A stretch of DNA of 8,271 bases, from contig CANJPN010000262.1 of assembly GCA_947475855.1 (NCBI GenBank), positions 1-8,271 of the forward strand. Reading direction: 5' to 3'. The stretch is from Bradyrhizobiaceae bacterium (GTDB lineage: Bacteria > Pseudomonadota > Alphaproteobacteria > Rhizobiales > Hyphomicrobiaceae). Shown piece after piece: positions 1 to 6,020 of this stretch. Below the pieces are notes generated by a model. The model did not search any database. It saw nothing but the letters and a program-made list of their open reading frames with translations, and was not told the DNA's origin. The translations under genes and the position numbers were made by a program. The stretch's first letter is position 1. Every line of letters starts with the position of its first letter.

Positions 1-98
1 AGGATATCGCACCGACCGTGGTGCTGCTCGCCTCGCCGCTGAGTGGCTGGATCACCGGGCAGACGCTCAGCATCAGCGGCGGCTATTGCATGGTTTGA
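1..98 (+). CDS. C-terminal end of a short-chain dehydrogenase/reductase (partial at the left edge)
   Basis: The reading frame with codons starting at base 3 gives about 31 residues ending in a TGA at 96-98. The tail contains the segment SGWITGQTLSISGGYCMV. The pattern ITGQ followed by a small hydrophobic stretch and GG is the usual C-terminal signature of classical NAD(P)-dependent SDRs, where it forms the last strand of the Rossmann fold next to the cofactor and tetramer interface. The catalytic Ser/Tyr/Lys and the nucleotide-binding glycines lie outside the window, so the substrate cannot be judged. The next gene on the same strand, paaY, starts 41 bases downstream, so the two probably share a transcript. 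This fits an oxidoreductase in a CoA-thioester catabolic operon, but that is inference from position. Confidence 0.85.
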   Translation, partial: DIAPTVVLLASPLSGWITGQTLSISGGYCMV

Positions 99-123
99 GC
101 CCTTGGCATCATCATCATCGATC

Positions 124-130
124 GAAGGGG
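124..130 (+). promoter_or_regulatory. Ribosome binding site that decides the paaY start
   Basis: The purine run GAAGGGG ends nine bases before the ATG at 140. It supports that ATG over the in-frame TTG at 86, which lies inside the end of the preceding SDR gene and has no comparable site. Confidence 0.6.
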
Positions 131-139
131 CCGAACGCC

Positions 140-748
140 ATGCCTTGCTATGCCATCGAAGATCTGATCCCGGTCGTCGATCCAACCGCCTACGTCCATC
201 CGACCGCCGTCCTGATCGGTGACGTGATCGTTGGGCCTAGCTGCTATGTCGGCCCCGCCGCGTGCCTGCGTGGAGACTTCGGGCGGATCATTTTGCACGC
301 GGGCGTCAACGTCCAGGACACCTGTGTGATGCACGGCTTTCCCGACGGTGACACCGTAGTCGAGGTGGACGGGCACATCGGGCACGGCTCGATGGTGCAC
401 GGCGCCCACATCGGACGGAACGTGCTGATCGGCATGAACGCGGTGGTGATGGATCGAGCCCGGATCGGAGAGTCATCGATCGTTGCCGCGATGTCTTTCG
501 TGCGAGAGGGCACGGTGATTGCGGCCCGCAGTCTCGCAATGGGTATTCCGGCGAAGGTCGTCCGGGAGCTTACCCAGGCGGAGATGGACTGGAAATGCGC
601 CGGGACGCGGCAATACCAGGAACTCACCGTGCGCAGCCTGGCCAGCCAACGCCTGGTCGAGCCGCTTTCCGCGGTACAGCCCGACCGGCCTCGCTTCACA
701 GGCGGATTGAACGTCACTTTCAGGGACGCCACGCGGCCAAAATCTTGA
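140..748 (+). CDS. paaY: PaaY-type hexapeptide-repeat thioesterase (gamma-carbonic anhydrase fold)
   Basis: The protein is 202 residues, close to the roughly 196 of E. coli PaaY, and follows that family from end to end, including MPxYxI at the N-terminus, HPTAVLIGDVIVG (20-32), LRGDFGRI (43-50) and CVMHGFP (62-68). It is built of left-handed beta-helix hexapeptide turns over about residues 15-135, followed by a helical tail. The residues of the gamma-carbonic-anhydrase metal site are all visible: R44, D46, Q59, and the three probable zinc ligands H65, H82 and H87. PaaY is known to hydrolyse CoA thioesters of dead-end products of aerobic phenylacetate degradation, freeing trapped CoA. CaiE (carnitine operon) is the nearest alternative in the same family, but the match to PaaY is better. 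It lies 41 bases after an SDR gene and converges on the padR gene 29 bases downstream. A salvage thioesterase fits the neighbouring aryl-CoA cluster, even though no other paa gene is in the window. Confidence 0.9.
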   Translation: MPCYAIEDLIPVVDPTAYVHPTAVLIGDVIVGPSCYVGPAACLRGDFGRIILHAGVNVQDTCVMHGFPDGDTVVEVDGHIGHGSMVHGAHIGRNVLIGMNAVVMDRARIGESSIVAAMSFVREGTVIAARSLAMGIPAKVVRELTQAEMDWKCAGTRQYQELTVRSLASQRLVEPLSAVQPDRPRFTGGLNVTFRDATRPKS

Positions 749-777
749 GCAGCACCCCGTAGACTGTACTCCCGCCG

Positions 778-1314
778 TCACTTTCGTGGCGTGGAACTCA
801 TGAACGCCATCAGCTCAGCCTCGGTGGCGCGGTATTGCGCGACCTTGATACGCAGCGAGAGCAGTTGGTAGCGGCGCGCCTCGTGCTTGGTGCCGGGGTT
901 GGATGTGATCCGCGCCTCGGCCCCCTCCATCGCGGCGCGCTCTTCGCGGATGCGATCGAGATACGCCTCGAGCTCGCGCCGCATGGCAGCGGGGTTCGCG
1001 AGGTTGCCGAAAAAGATGCGGAGCAGAACCTCGTCCCGCGTCACCGAGGCGCGGATGGGCTCGCTCATGAACTCTTCAAGTGCGGCTCGTCCCACAGGCG
1101 TGATGGTGTGGATCTGCTTGTCGGGCTTGCCGCGCTGCGCCAGATCCTCGGTGGTGATGTAGCCGTCCTCGCGCAGCTTATGCAGTGTCGTGTAAATCTG
1201 CGGGCCGGTCGCATTCCAGATGTAATACGTCGAGCGCGTGATGGTGCGCTTGAGATCGTAGCCAGAGGATGGATTGGCCGCCAACAATCCGAGAAGTCCA
1301 AAGCGTAGGGACAT
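778..1314 (-). CDS. PadR-family transcriptional regulator
   Basis: The protein is 178 residues, a normal length for PadR proteins that carry the C-terminal helical dimerisation domain (Vir_act_alpha_C type). Residues 1-80 form the PadR winged-helix domain: LGLLAANPSSGYDLKR (8-23), the recognition segment around GPQIYTTLHKLREDGYI (37-53), and the wing RGKPDKQIHTITPVGRAAL (61-79). Residues 95-170 are charged and helix-prone (RRELEAYLDRIREERAAME), consistent with a dimerisation coiled coil. The start chosen is the ATG whose complement is 1312-1314, with GGAGG on the minus strand at 1327-1331. The open frame extends upstream to 1458, but that part is low-complexity and lies in the divergent promoter region. 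Family members repress genes for phenolic acid handling or efflux and are released by the aromatic ligand. Its divergent position suggests that it controls the hydrolase-ligase series and itself, which is inference. Confidence 0.9.
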   Translation of the reverse strand: MSLRFGLLGLLAANPSSGYDLKRTITRSTYYIWNATGPQIYTTLHKLREDGYITTEDLAQRGKPDKQIHTITPVGRAALEEFMSEPIRASVTRDEVLLRIFFGNLANPAAMRRELEAYLDRIREERAAMEGAEARITSNPGTKHEARRYQLLSLRIKVAQYRATEAELMAFMSSTPRK

Positions 1315-1565
1315 GGTCAGACGGCGCCTCCGGTAAATGCGTGACGCGGCAGGTGGCCTTGCCTCTGAATCGTGGCTTCCGATGCTGTCACCGTCGTCTC
1401 CGGACCCATGGCTGTTGCGCTCGTGCTTTTCAAAGGGATGCAGAACATCGCTTGTCAAGCCGGACGCTGCAGGCGTCGTTGACGTGGGGAATGGTTTTGG
1501 GGCAGGGAGGCGAGCGAATTCCTACGTCTCAAGACGGACGTACCGCCACGAGGACAAAACCACGC
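1315..1565. promoter_or_regulatory. Divergent promoter and operator region between padR and the hydrolase gene
   Basis: These 251 non-coding bases must carry both outward promoters. Several inverted repeats built on GACG/CGTC cluster on the hydrolase side. GACGC (1463-1467) pairs with GCGTC (1473-1477), CGTC (1474-1477) pairs with GACG (1481-1484), and CGTCT (1525-1529) pairs with AGACG (1532-1536) across two bases. A TTGTCA at 1452-1457 could be a -35 element, but no convincing -10 is seen. The repeats are short and would need testing as PadR operators. The described PadR consensus of the ATGT-N8-ACAT type is not evident here. Confidence 0.5.
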
Positions 1566-2357
1566 ATGACGACCGGGATCCGTCGGGGCCTCATCGATCT
1601 CGGCGAGCAGAAGCTCGAAGCAATATGGGCGGGGCCGGAGCCGACCGAAGCGCCGATGCTCGTTATGCTGCACGAAGGCTTGGGCTCGGCCGACCTTTGG
1701 GGCAAGCTGCCGGCTCTGCTTGCTGAGGCGACGGGCCTCACCGTGCTCGCCTACTCGCGCGCGGGTCATGGCGCCTCCACGCCTGCAATGCTGCCCGATC
1801 GGTTTACCTTCATGCATGACGAGGCGCTGAAGGTGTTGCCGCGCGTGCTCGGGCATGTCGGCTTTCGCAAAGGTGTTCTGGTCGGCGCCTCGGACGGCGC
1901 GACGATCGCGGCGATCTACGCCGGCAGTGTCAAGGACGAGAGGGTGCGCGGGGTATCGCTGACAGCCCCCCATTTCATCGTCGAAGAAGTGACGGCAGCC
2001 GGCGCGCGAGCCGGCAAGGTTGCCTATGAGCAAGGCGAACTGAAGCGCCGGCTGGCGCGCTGGCACGCGAACGTGGACATTGCATTCTACACCTGGAACC
2101 AAGCGTTCGCTTCCCCGGAGTTCAAGCAGTGGTTCGATGCGACACCATTGCTGCGCAACATCCATGTGCCGGTCCAGGTCCTGCAGGGCGAGCAGGACGA
2201 ATACGGCACGCCCGAGCAGCTCACGATCGCGCGGCGCGAATGCGCTGGCCCGGTCGAGGCACATCTGCTGCCGGGAATCGGGCACTCGATCCACAAGGAG
2301 GCGCCCGAGCTGATGTGCCGGATGATTTCCGACTTCGTCGCTAAAACTCTGAGTTGA
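1566..2357 (+). CDS. Alpha/beta-fold hydrolase
   Basis: The protein is 263 residues, the standard size for a single-domain alpha/beta hydrolase. The probable catalytic triad is S109 in the nucleophile elbow GASDG (107-111), D211 in GEQDEYG, and H240 in GIGHSIH. HEGLGS (36-41) is the oxyanion-loop motif, in an HE-G form rather than the commoner HGG or HGxG. YSRAGHGAS (63-71) is the usual strand-4 turn. There is no signal peptide, so it is cytoplasmic. The ATG at 1566 is preceded by GAGGA at 1550-1554. The open frame extends back to 1269 inside padR on the other strand, and that extension is not credible. Such enzymes act as C-C bond hydrolases, enol-lactonases or thioesterases in aromatic catabolism, and this one precedes a benzoate-CoA-type ligase on the same strand. 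The specific substrate cannot be read from the sequence. No lipase lid or export signal is apparent. Confidence 0.88.
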   Translation: MTTGIRRGLIDLGEQKLEAIWAGPEPTEAPMLVMLHEGLGSADLWGKLPALLAEATGLTVLAYSRAGHGASTPAMLPDRFTFMHDEALKVLPRVLGHVGFRKGVLVGASDGATIAAIYAGSVKDERVRGVSLTAPHFIVEEVTAAGARAGKVAYEQGELKRRLARWHANVDIAFYTWNQAFASPEFKQWFDATPLLRNIHVPVQVLQGEQDEYGTPEQLTIARRECAGPVEAHLLPGIGHSIHKEAPELMCRMISDFVAKTLS

Positions 2358-2430
2358 CGCCAAGATCCTGGGCGCCTTGATTGTGGCCTGGGGCGGAATT
2401 ACTCCTCGTCCCGAGCCGTCGTCGCGCTGA

Positions 2431-2442
2431 GGCACATGTGCC
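2431..2442. promoter_or_regulatory. Perfect 12-base palindrome next to a -10-like box, upstream of the ligase gene
   Basis: The sequence GGCACATGTGCC is a perfect palindrome in the 138-base gap between the hydrolase and the ligase. A -10-like TATAGA follows at 2451-2456, and a poor -35 candidate (CTGAGG, 2427-2432) precedes it, so the palindrome would sit in the spacer of a promoter. This arrangement suggests an operator for a separately controlled ligase promoter. The evidence is only the symmetry and the position. Confidence 0.3.
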
Positions 2443-2483
2443 CGCGCGGCTATAGAACGCGGTCGGCCAAGAACGAATACCAA

Positions 2484-2490
2484 GGGAGGG
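2484..2490 (+). promoter_or_regulatory. Ribosome binding site that decides the ligase start
   Basis: GGGAGGG ends five bases before the ATG at 2496. It selects this start over the in-frame ATG at 2436, which lies inside the palindrome at 2431-2442 and has no ribosome binding site. Confidence 0.75.
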
Positions 2491-2495
2491 ACATT

Positions 2496-4088
2496 ATGAA
2501 CGACGGGCTCGGAGATTGGCCGGAACCTATCGGCGCCTACAACGCCGCCGTCGATTTCGTCGACCGCAATGTCGCGGAGGGCCGTGGCGACAAGCTGGCG
2601 TTCATCGACCCCAAGCGATCGCTGACCTACCGCCAGCTCCAGGCGCGTAGCAACCGCTTCACCAACGCACTGCCGCGGCTCGGCATCGGTCGAGAACGGC
2701 GCATCATGATGATCATGCTCGATACCTGCGAGTTCCCGGTCGTGTTCTGGGGCGCGATCAAGGCCGGCGTCGTGGCCATCCCGATCAATACGCTTCTGAC
2801 GCTCGAGCAGTGGAAGTTCATGATCGAGGACAGCCGTGCCGATGCGGTTGTCATTTCGGGCGATTTGCTGGCCCGTGCGCGCCCGGTGCTCGACGACATC
2901 TCGGCACGCAGGCACTTGCACGTGATCGTGTCGGACGGTGGGCCGGGGCCGCGCGACATCGCAATTGACGACCTGCTTGCTGGCAGCTCCGAGGACGCCG
3001 AGGCTGCTCCCACAAACGCCGACGAGACGGCATTCTGGCTCTACTCCTCCGGCTCTACCGGCAATCCCAAGGGCACCCGTCACGTTCACTCGAGCCCCTA
3101 CTGGAGCGCGCGCAGCTATGGGCTCGGCATCCTCGGTATGCGCACGGAGGACGTAAACTATTCGGTTGCCAAGCTGTTCTTCGCATATGGGCTCGGCAAC
3201 GGCATGAACTTCCCGATGGCCGTGGGGGCGACGACGGTGCTCTATCCAGACCGGGTGACGCCCGACGTCGCGCTCTCCATTATGCGCGAGCACAATCCCA
3301 CGGTCTTCTACTGCGTACCGACTCTTTACGCCGCACTGCTGGCCCATCCCGAGCTTGGGCCGGGCGCCGGCTCGAACCGATTGCGGATATGCTCGTCGGC
3401 CGGCGAGGCGCTGCCGGACGATGTCGGGAGGCGCTGGCAGGAGAAAGTCGGTATCGAGATTCTCGACGGCATCGGTTCGACGGAGATGCTGCACATCTTT
3501 TGCTCGAACCGAACCGGCCAGGTCCGCTATGGTTCCTCCGGGGTTCCCCTGCCCAACTACGAGGCCAAGATCGTCGATGACGACGGCAAGGTTCTGGGGC
3601 CCGGCGAGATCGGCGAACTCGTGATCAAGGGGCCAACCGCGTCGGAGGGCTACTGGAACCAGCGGGCGCGCTCACGCCGCACCTTCGCGGGCGAGTGGAC
3701 GCATACCGGCGACAAGTACCGGGTGGACGAGGACGGCTACTACTGGTGCTGCGGGCGCACCGACGACATGTTCAAGGTCAGCGGCATCTGGGTTTCACCG
3801 TTCGAAGTGGAGTCTGCGCTCATCACGCATCCCGCGGTGCTCGAGGCTGCCGTGATCGGTCGGGAGGATACCGACGGTCTCCTGAAGCCCAAGGCATTCA
3901 TCATCCTGAAAGCCGGCCATGTCGCCAGCGACAAACTGCTCGATGAGCTCAAGGAGCACGTGAAGGTCAAGGCCGGCATGTGGAAATACCCGCGCTGGGT
4001 GGAGGTGAGAACCGAGCTGCCGAAGACGGCAACGGGCAAGATCCAGCGCTTCAAGCTGCGGGCAGAGGATCATCCGTCCTCCTCATGA
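2496..4088 (+). CDS. Benzoate-CoA ligase family protein (aryl-CoA synthetase, AMP-forming)
   Basis: The protein is 530 residues, the usual length for benzoate-CoA ligases, and belongs to the ANL adenylating superfamily. It forms an acyl-adenylate from ATP and an aryl carboxylate and then the CoA thioester, in the cytoplasm. Visible motifs in order are the phosphate loop YSSGSTGNPKG (183-193), the family-typical AKLFFAYGLGN near residue 227, GIGSTEMLHIF (325-335) containing the Glu that contacts the active site (E330), the ATP ribose-binding D406 in THTGDKY, the hinge GRTDDMFKVSG (420-430), and the C-terminal catalytic lysine K515 in TATGKIQRFK. AKLFFAYGLGN and EMLHIF match what I recall of Rhodopseudomonas BadA around its benzoate pocket, so benzoate or a close relative (hydroxy-, amino- or fluorobenzoate, or a cyclohexene carboxylate) is the likely substrate. 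All catalytic residues are present. The gene follows the hydrolase by 138 bases and precedes the cyclase/SDR genes after a 303-base gap, consistent with being the entry step of the cluster. Exact substrate preference is not decidable here. Confidence 0.93.
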   Translation: MNDGLGDWPEPIGAYNAAVDFVDRNVAEGRGDKLAFIDPKRSLTYRQLQARSNRFTNALPRLGIGRERRIMMIMLDTCEFPVVFWGAIKAGVVAIPINTLLTLEQWKFMIEDSRADAVVISGDLLARARPVLDDISARRHLHVIVSDGGPGPRDIAIDDLLAGSSEDAEAAPTNADETAFWLYSSGSTGNPKGTRHVHSSPYWSARSYGLGILGMRTEDVNYSVAKLFFAYGLGNGMNFPMAVGATTVLYPDRVTPDVALSIMREHNPTVFYCVPTLYAALLAHPELGPGAGSNRLRICSSAGEALPDDVGRRWQEKVGIEILDGIGSTEMLHIFCSNRTGQVRYGSSGVPLPNYEAKIVDDDGKVLGPGEIGELVIKGPTASEGYWNQRARSRRTFAGEWTHTGDKYRVDEDGYYWCCGRTDDMFKVSGIWVSPFEVESALITHPAVLEAAVIGREDTDGLLKPKAFIILKAGHVASDKLLDELKEHVKVKAGMWKYPRWVEVRTELPKTATGKIQRFKLRAEDHPSSS

Positions 4089-4391
4089 ATGCCGGAACAG
4101 TAACCGGAACAGTAATCCGTCGCAGAAGCGGCTGATGTGTTTAGCCACGCAGAACTGAAAGGGCTGCGGAAGAAGCCCTGTGCGTGCATTGGCGCGAGGG
4201 TGGGGGAAGAAATTGGCAATGGATGCATTCTCGGCATCCAACCGCCCCAATAGGCGCCGCAATGCACTTGCGGCAAAGCCTGCCTCTTGTTTATCAGCAT
4301 CGTCGACGTCGATGTTTGACAAGCCCCGCCGCAAAGTGGAGTTTTCGGCAAGTCGGCAGCGTTACCGATCAACGCGTGGGGAAATTGCGCC
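4089..4391. other. 303-base gap inside the cluster, no credible gene; possible promoter and hairpins
   Basis: Short open frames here, such as one from 4180 on the plus strand, give no recognisable protein and run into the cyclase gene out of frame. The gap holds a tandem 12-base repeat just after the ligase stop (4092-4115). It also holds a small stem AGGGCT/AGCCCT (4160-4165 and 4174-4179, 8-base loop) and a 7-bp stem TGGATGC/GCATCCA (4220-4226 and 4234-4240, 7-base loop). A perfect -35 hexamer TTGACA lies at 4316-4321, but the matching -10 position (4339-4344, GAGTTT) is poor. The gap probably ends one transcription unit and starts the cyclase operon, with only weak sequence support. Confidence 0.4.
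4092..4115. repeat. Tandem direct repeat, 2 x 12 bases
   Basis: CCGGAACAGTAA occurs twice in immediate succession (4092-4103 and 4104-4115), starting three bases after the ligase stop codon. The two copies are identical. It looks like a recent small duplication, and no function is apparent. Confidence 0.85.
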
Positions 4392-5210
4392 ATGGAAGTG
4401 AATGACGGACAAGCTGCTGCCGAGCCTTCGACCGGCCTGCAGTTTATCGAACTGAGCCACGCCTGGGGACACGGCATTCCCGTTTGGCCGGGCGACCACG
4501 ACGTCAAGATCGAGCGTGTCGTCAACCATGCGCTGCACGGCGTAATGGCGCAGAAGCTTTCGATCAGCATGCAGAACGGCACGCATATCAACGCGCCGAT
4601 CCATCTGATCCAGGGCGGCGCCGACATTTCCTCGCTCGGCATCGAGCGGTTCTTCGGCAACGGCGTTGTACTCGATATTCCGAAGAAGAAGTGGGAGCTC
4701 GTCACCGACAAGGACCTTGAGAAGGCCAAGCCGGCCATCCAGCAAGGCGACATCGTTATTATCAACACGGGTTGGCACAAGAAGTATTCCGACAGCCAGG
4801 AATACTTCGGCCATGCCCCGGGCCTGTCGAAGAAAGCTGCGGAGTGGCTGGTTGCGAAGTCGCCTGCCATGGTCGGCGTCGATACCGCTGCGATCGATCA
4901 TCCACTGGCCACCTCACTGGGGGCCCATCGCAACGGCCCCCTGATGAAGCGTCTGCCGAAGGAATACTTGGCCGAGACTGGCCGCGACCCCAAGAAAGAT
5001 CACCCGGAGTGGAATGCGGCGCATCGCTTGCTGCTGGCCGCCGGTATTCCAACCATCGAGAACGTCGGCGGCGGCGTGTCCCAGGTCTCCGGCAAGCGCT
5101 GCACGTTCCACGCCTACCCCTGGAAGTGGCTTGGCGGCGACGGCTGCGTTATCAGGTTGATGGCGATCCTCGATCCCGGCGGTGAGTACCGAATTGAGAT
5201 AGGGGCCTGA
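4392..5210 (+). CDS. Cyclase-family protein (PF04199), copy 1, with altered metal motif
   Basis: The protein is 272 residues and belongs to the cyclase / kynurenine-formamidase-like fold (KynB, isatin hydrolase), which uses a divalent metal to hydrolyse amide, lactam or ring bonds. The core motif, canonically HxGTHxDxPxH, reads QNGTHINAPIH (61-71). H65 and H71 are kept, but the first His is Q61 and the Asp is N67. The second half of the site is intact: H211 and E223, twelve residues apart in a segment ending AAGIPTIENVGG, as in KynB. GVDTAAIDHP near residue 160 is also family-typical. There is no signal peptide. The ATG is preceded by GGGG at 4378-4381. The next gene, a clear paralogue, starts three bases after the stop, so the two are translated together. 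The altered ligands suggest a changed metal, a changed reaction, or a non-catalytic partner subunit. The reaction is unknown; ring or amide hydrolysis of a CoA-linked intermediate is inferred from context. Confidence 0.88.
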   Translation: MEVNDGQAAAEPSTGLQFIELSHAWGHGIPVWPGDHDVKIERVVNHALHGVMAQKLSISMQNGTHINAPIHLIQGGADISSLGIERFFGNGVVLDIPKKKWELVTDKDLEKAKPAIQQGDIVIINTGWHKKYSDSQEYFGHAPGLSKKAAEWLVAKSPAMVGVDTAAIDHPLATSLGAHRNGPLMKRLPKEYLAETGRDPKKDHPEWNAAHRLLLAAGIPTIENVGGGVSQVSGKRCTFHAYPWKWLGGDGCVIRLMAILDPGGEYRIEIGA

Positions 5211-5213
5211 GCC

Positions 5214-6011
5214 ATGCCGATCAAAGCCGCCAACGGTCTCACCTACTACGACCTGACCAACTTCTACGGCCACAACGTGCCGCAGTGGCCGTCGTCGCCC
5301 AACCTCAATTTCCGCGTGACGAAGTTCCACGCGAAGGACGGCTATTACGTACAGGAAATCGACGCGATCATGCATCGCTCGACGCACATGGACGCCCAGC
5401 TCCACGTCACCGAGAACGGCATCTCGTTGACCGGTTACGATAAATGGAGCCATTTCGGCACGGGCGTTGCCGTTTCGATTCCCAAAGGCAAATGGGGCGT
5501 GATCACGCCAGATGATCTCCAGAAGGCCGCGCCGAAGATTCAGCGCGGCGACATCCTGATGATCAACACCGGCAGCCACAAGAAGCTCGGCGACAACGAC
5601 GACTACTACGCCTACTCGCCGGGCCTCTACAAAGAGGCGGCAGAGTGGATCGTCGAGCGCGGCGTGAAAATGGTTGGCGTCGACGTTCAAGCATTGGATC
5701 ACCCGCTCGGAACGAAGCTCGTCGATCACGGCCCCGGCCCCTCGCATCCGCATCTGTTCGACGAGTACAAGGAGGCCACGGGCCGCGACGTCATGAAGGA
5801 CTTCCCGCACTGGGAGCCCGCCCACAAGATCATGATGGGCGCCGGCATTCCCGGCATCGAGAACATCGGCGGCGAGATCGACTTAGTTACAGGCAAGCGC
5901 TGCACGTTCATGGCGTTCCCCTGGCGCTGGCATGAAGGCGAAGGCTGCGTGGTGCGCGTGGTCGCCGTCGTCGATCCCGACCAGAAGTTCAGGATCGAGA
6001 CAGGAAAGTAA
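5214..6011 (+). CDS. Cyclase-family protein (PF04199), copy 2, metal ligands retained
   Basis: The protein is 265 residues and is paralogous to the preceding gene along its length. Shared blocks include GDILMINTGSHKK, the PGLYKEAAEW region, GVDVQALDHP, GIPGIENIGG and TGKRCTFMAFPWRW. Its metal motif reads HRSTHMDAQLH (54-64), so the expected ligands H54, H58 and D60 are present together with H64. The normally invariant GT is ST, and the Pro after Asp-Ala is Gln. H204 and E216 complete the site. This copy is therefore the better candidate for the catalytically competent member. The start is fixed by AGGGG at 5201-5205, which lies inside the end of copy 1 and indicates translational coupling. 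The SDR gene follows after nine bases. Likely role: metal-dependent hydrolysis of a cyclic or amide intermediate. KynB or isatin-hydrolase function proper is unlikely, given the diverged motif and context. Confidence 0.88.
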   Translation: MPIKAANGLTYYDLTNFYGHNVPQWPSSPNLNFRVTKFHAKDGYYVQEIDAIMHRSTHMDAQLHVTENGISLTGYDKWSHFGTGVAVSIPKGKWGVITPDDLQKAAPKIQRGDILMINTGSHKKLGDNDDYYAYSPGLYKEAAEWIVERGVKMVGVDVQALDHPLGTKLVDHGPGPSHPHLFDEYKEATGRDVMKDFPHWEPAHKIMMGAGIPGIENIGGEIDLVTGKRCTFMAFPWRWHEGEGCVVRVVAVVDPDQKFRIETGK

Positions 6012-6020
6012 GGACGCGCC

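Noticed and set aside
86..139. Upstream TTG start for paaY overlapping the end of the SDR gene
   Set aside because: The extension includes a run encoded by four CAT repeats (107-118) and has no family similarity. The ATG at 140 has a good ribosome binding site and matches the family N-terminus MPxYxI.
1315..1458. N-terminal extension of PadR by 48 residues
   Set aside because: The extension is charged low-complexity sequence lying in the divergent promoter region. The PadR domain begins at the ATG at 1314 with a GGAGG upstream.
1455..3494. Long open frame on the minus strand (679 codons) antisense to the hydrolase and ligase
   Set aside because: It is antisense to two well-supported genes with complete catalytic motifs. 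Its translation is rich in Arg, His, Val and Asp without recognisable domains, as expected for a GC-rich shadow frame.
4213..4228. Possible sigma-54 promoter (TTGGCAATGGATGCA)
   Set aside because: The GG and GC dinucleotides are 10 bases apart instead of the required 12.
4180..4401. Two small plus-strand open frames of 73 codons in the 303-base gap
   Set aside because: They have no ribosome binding site, are basic and Ser/Ala/Arg-rich with no motif, and overlap the cyclase start out of frame.
4914..5825. Minus-strand open frame of 303 codons antisense to the two cyclase genes
   Set aside because: It opposes two paralogues with conserved family motifs, and the translation (VVVVVAELLVAAG and similar) shows no domain. 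It is a shadow frame.
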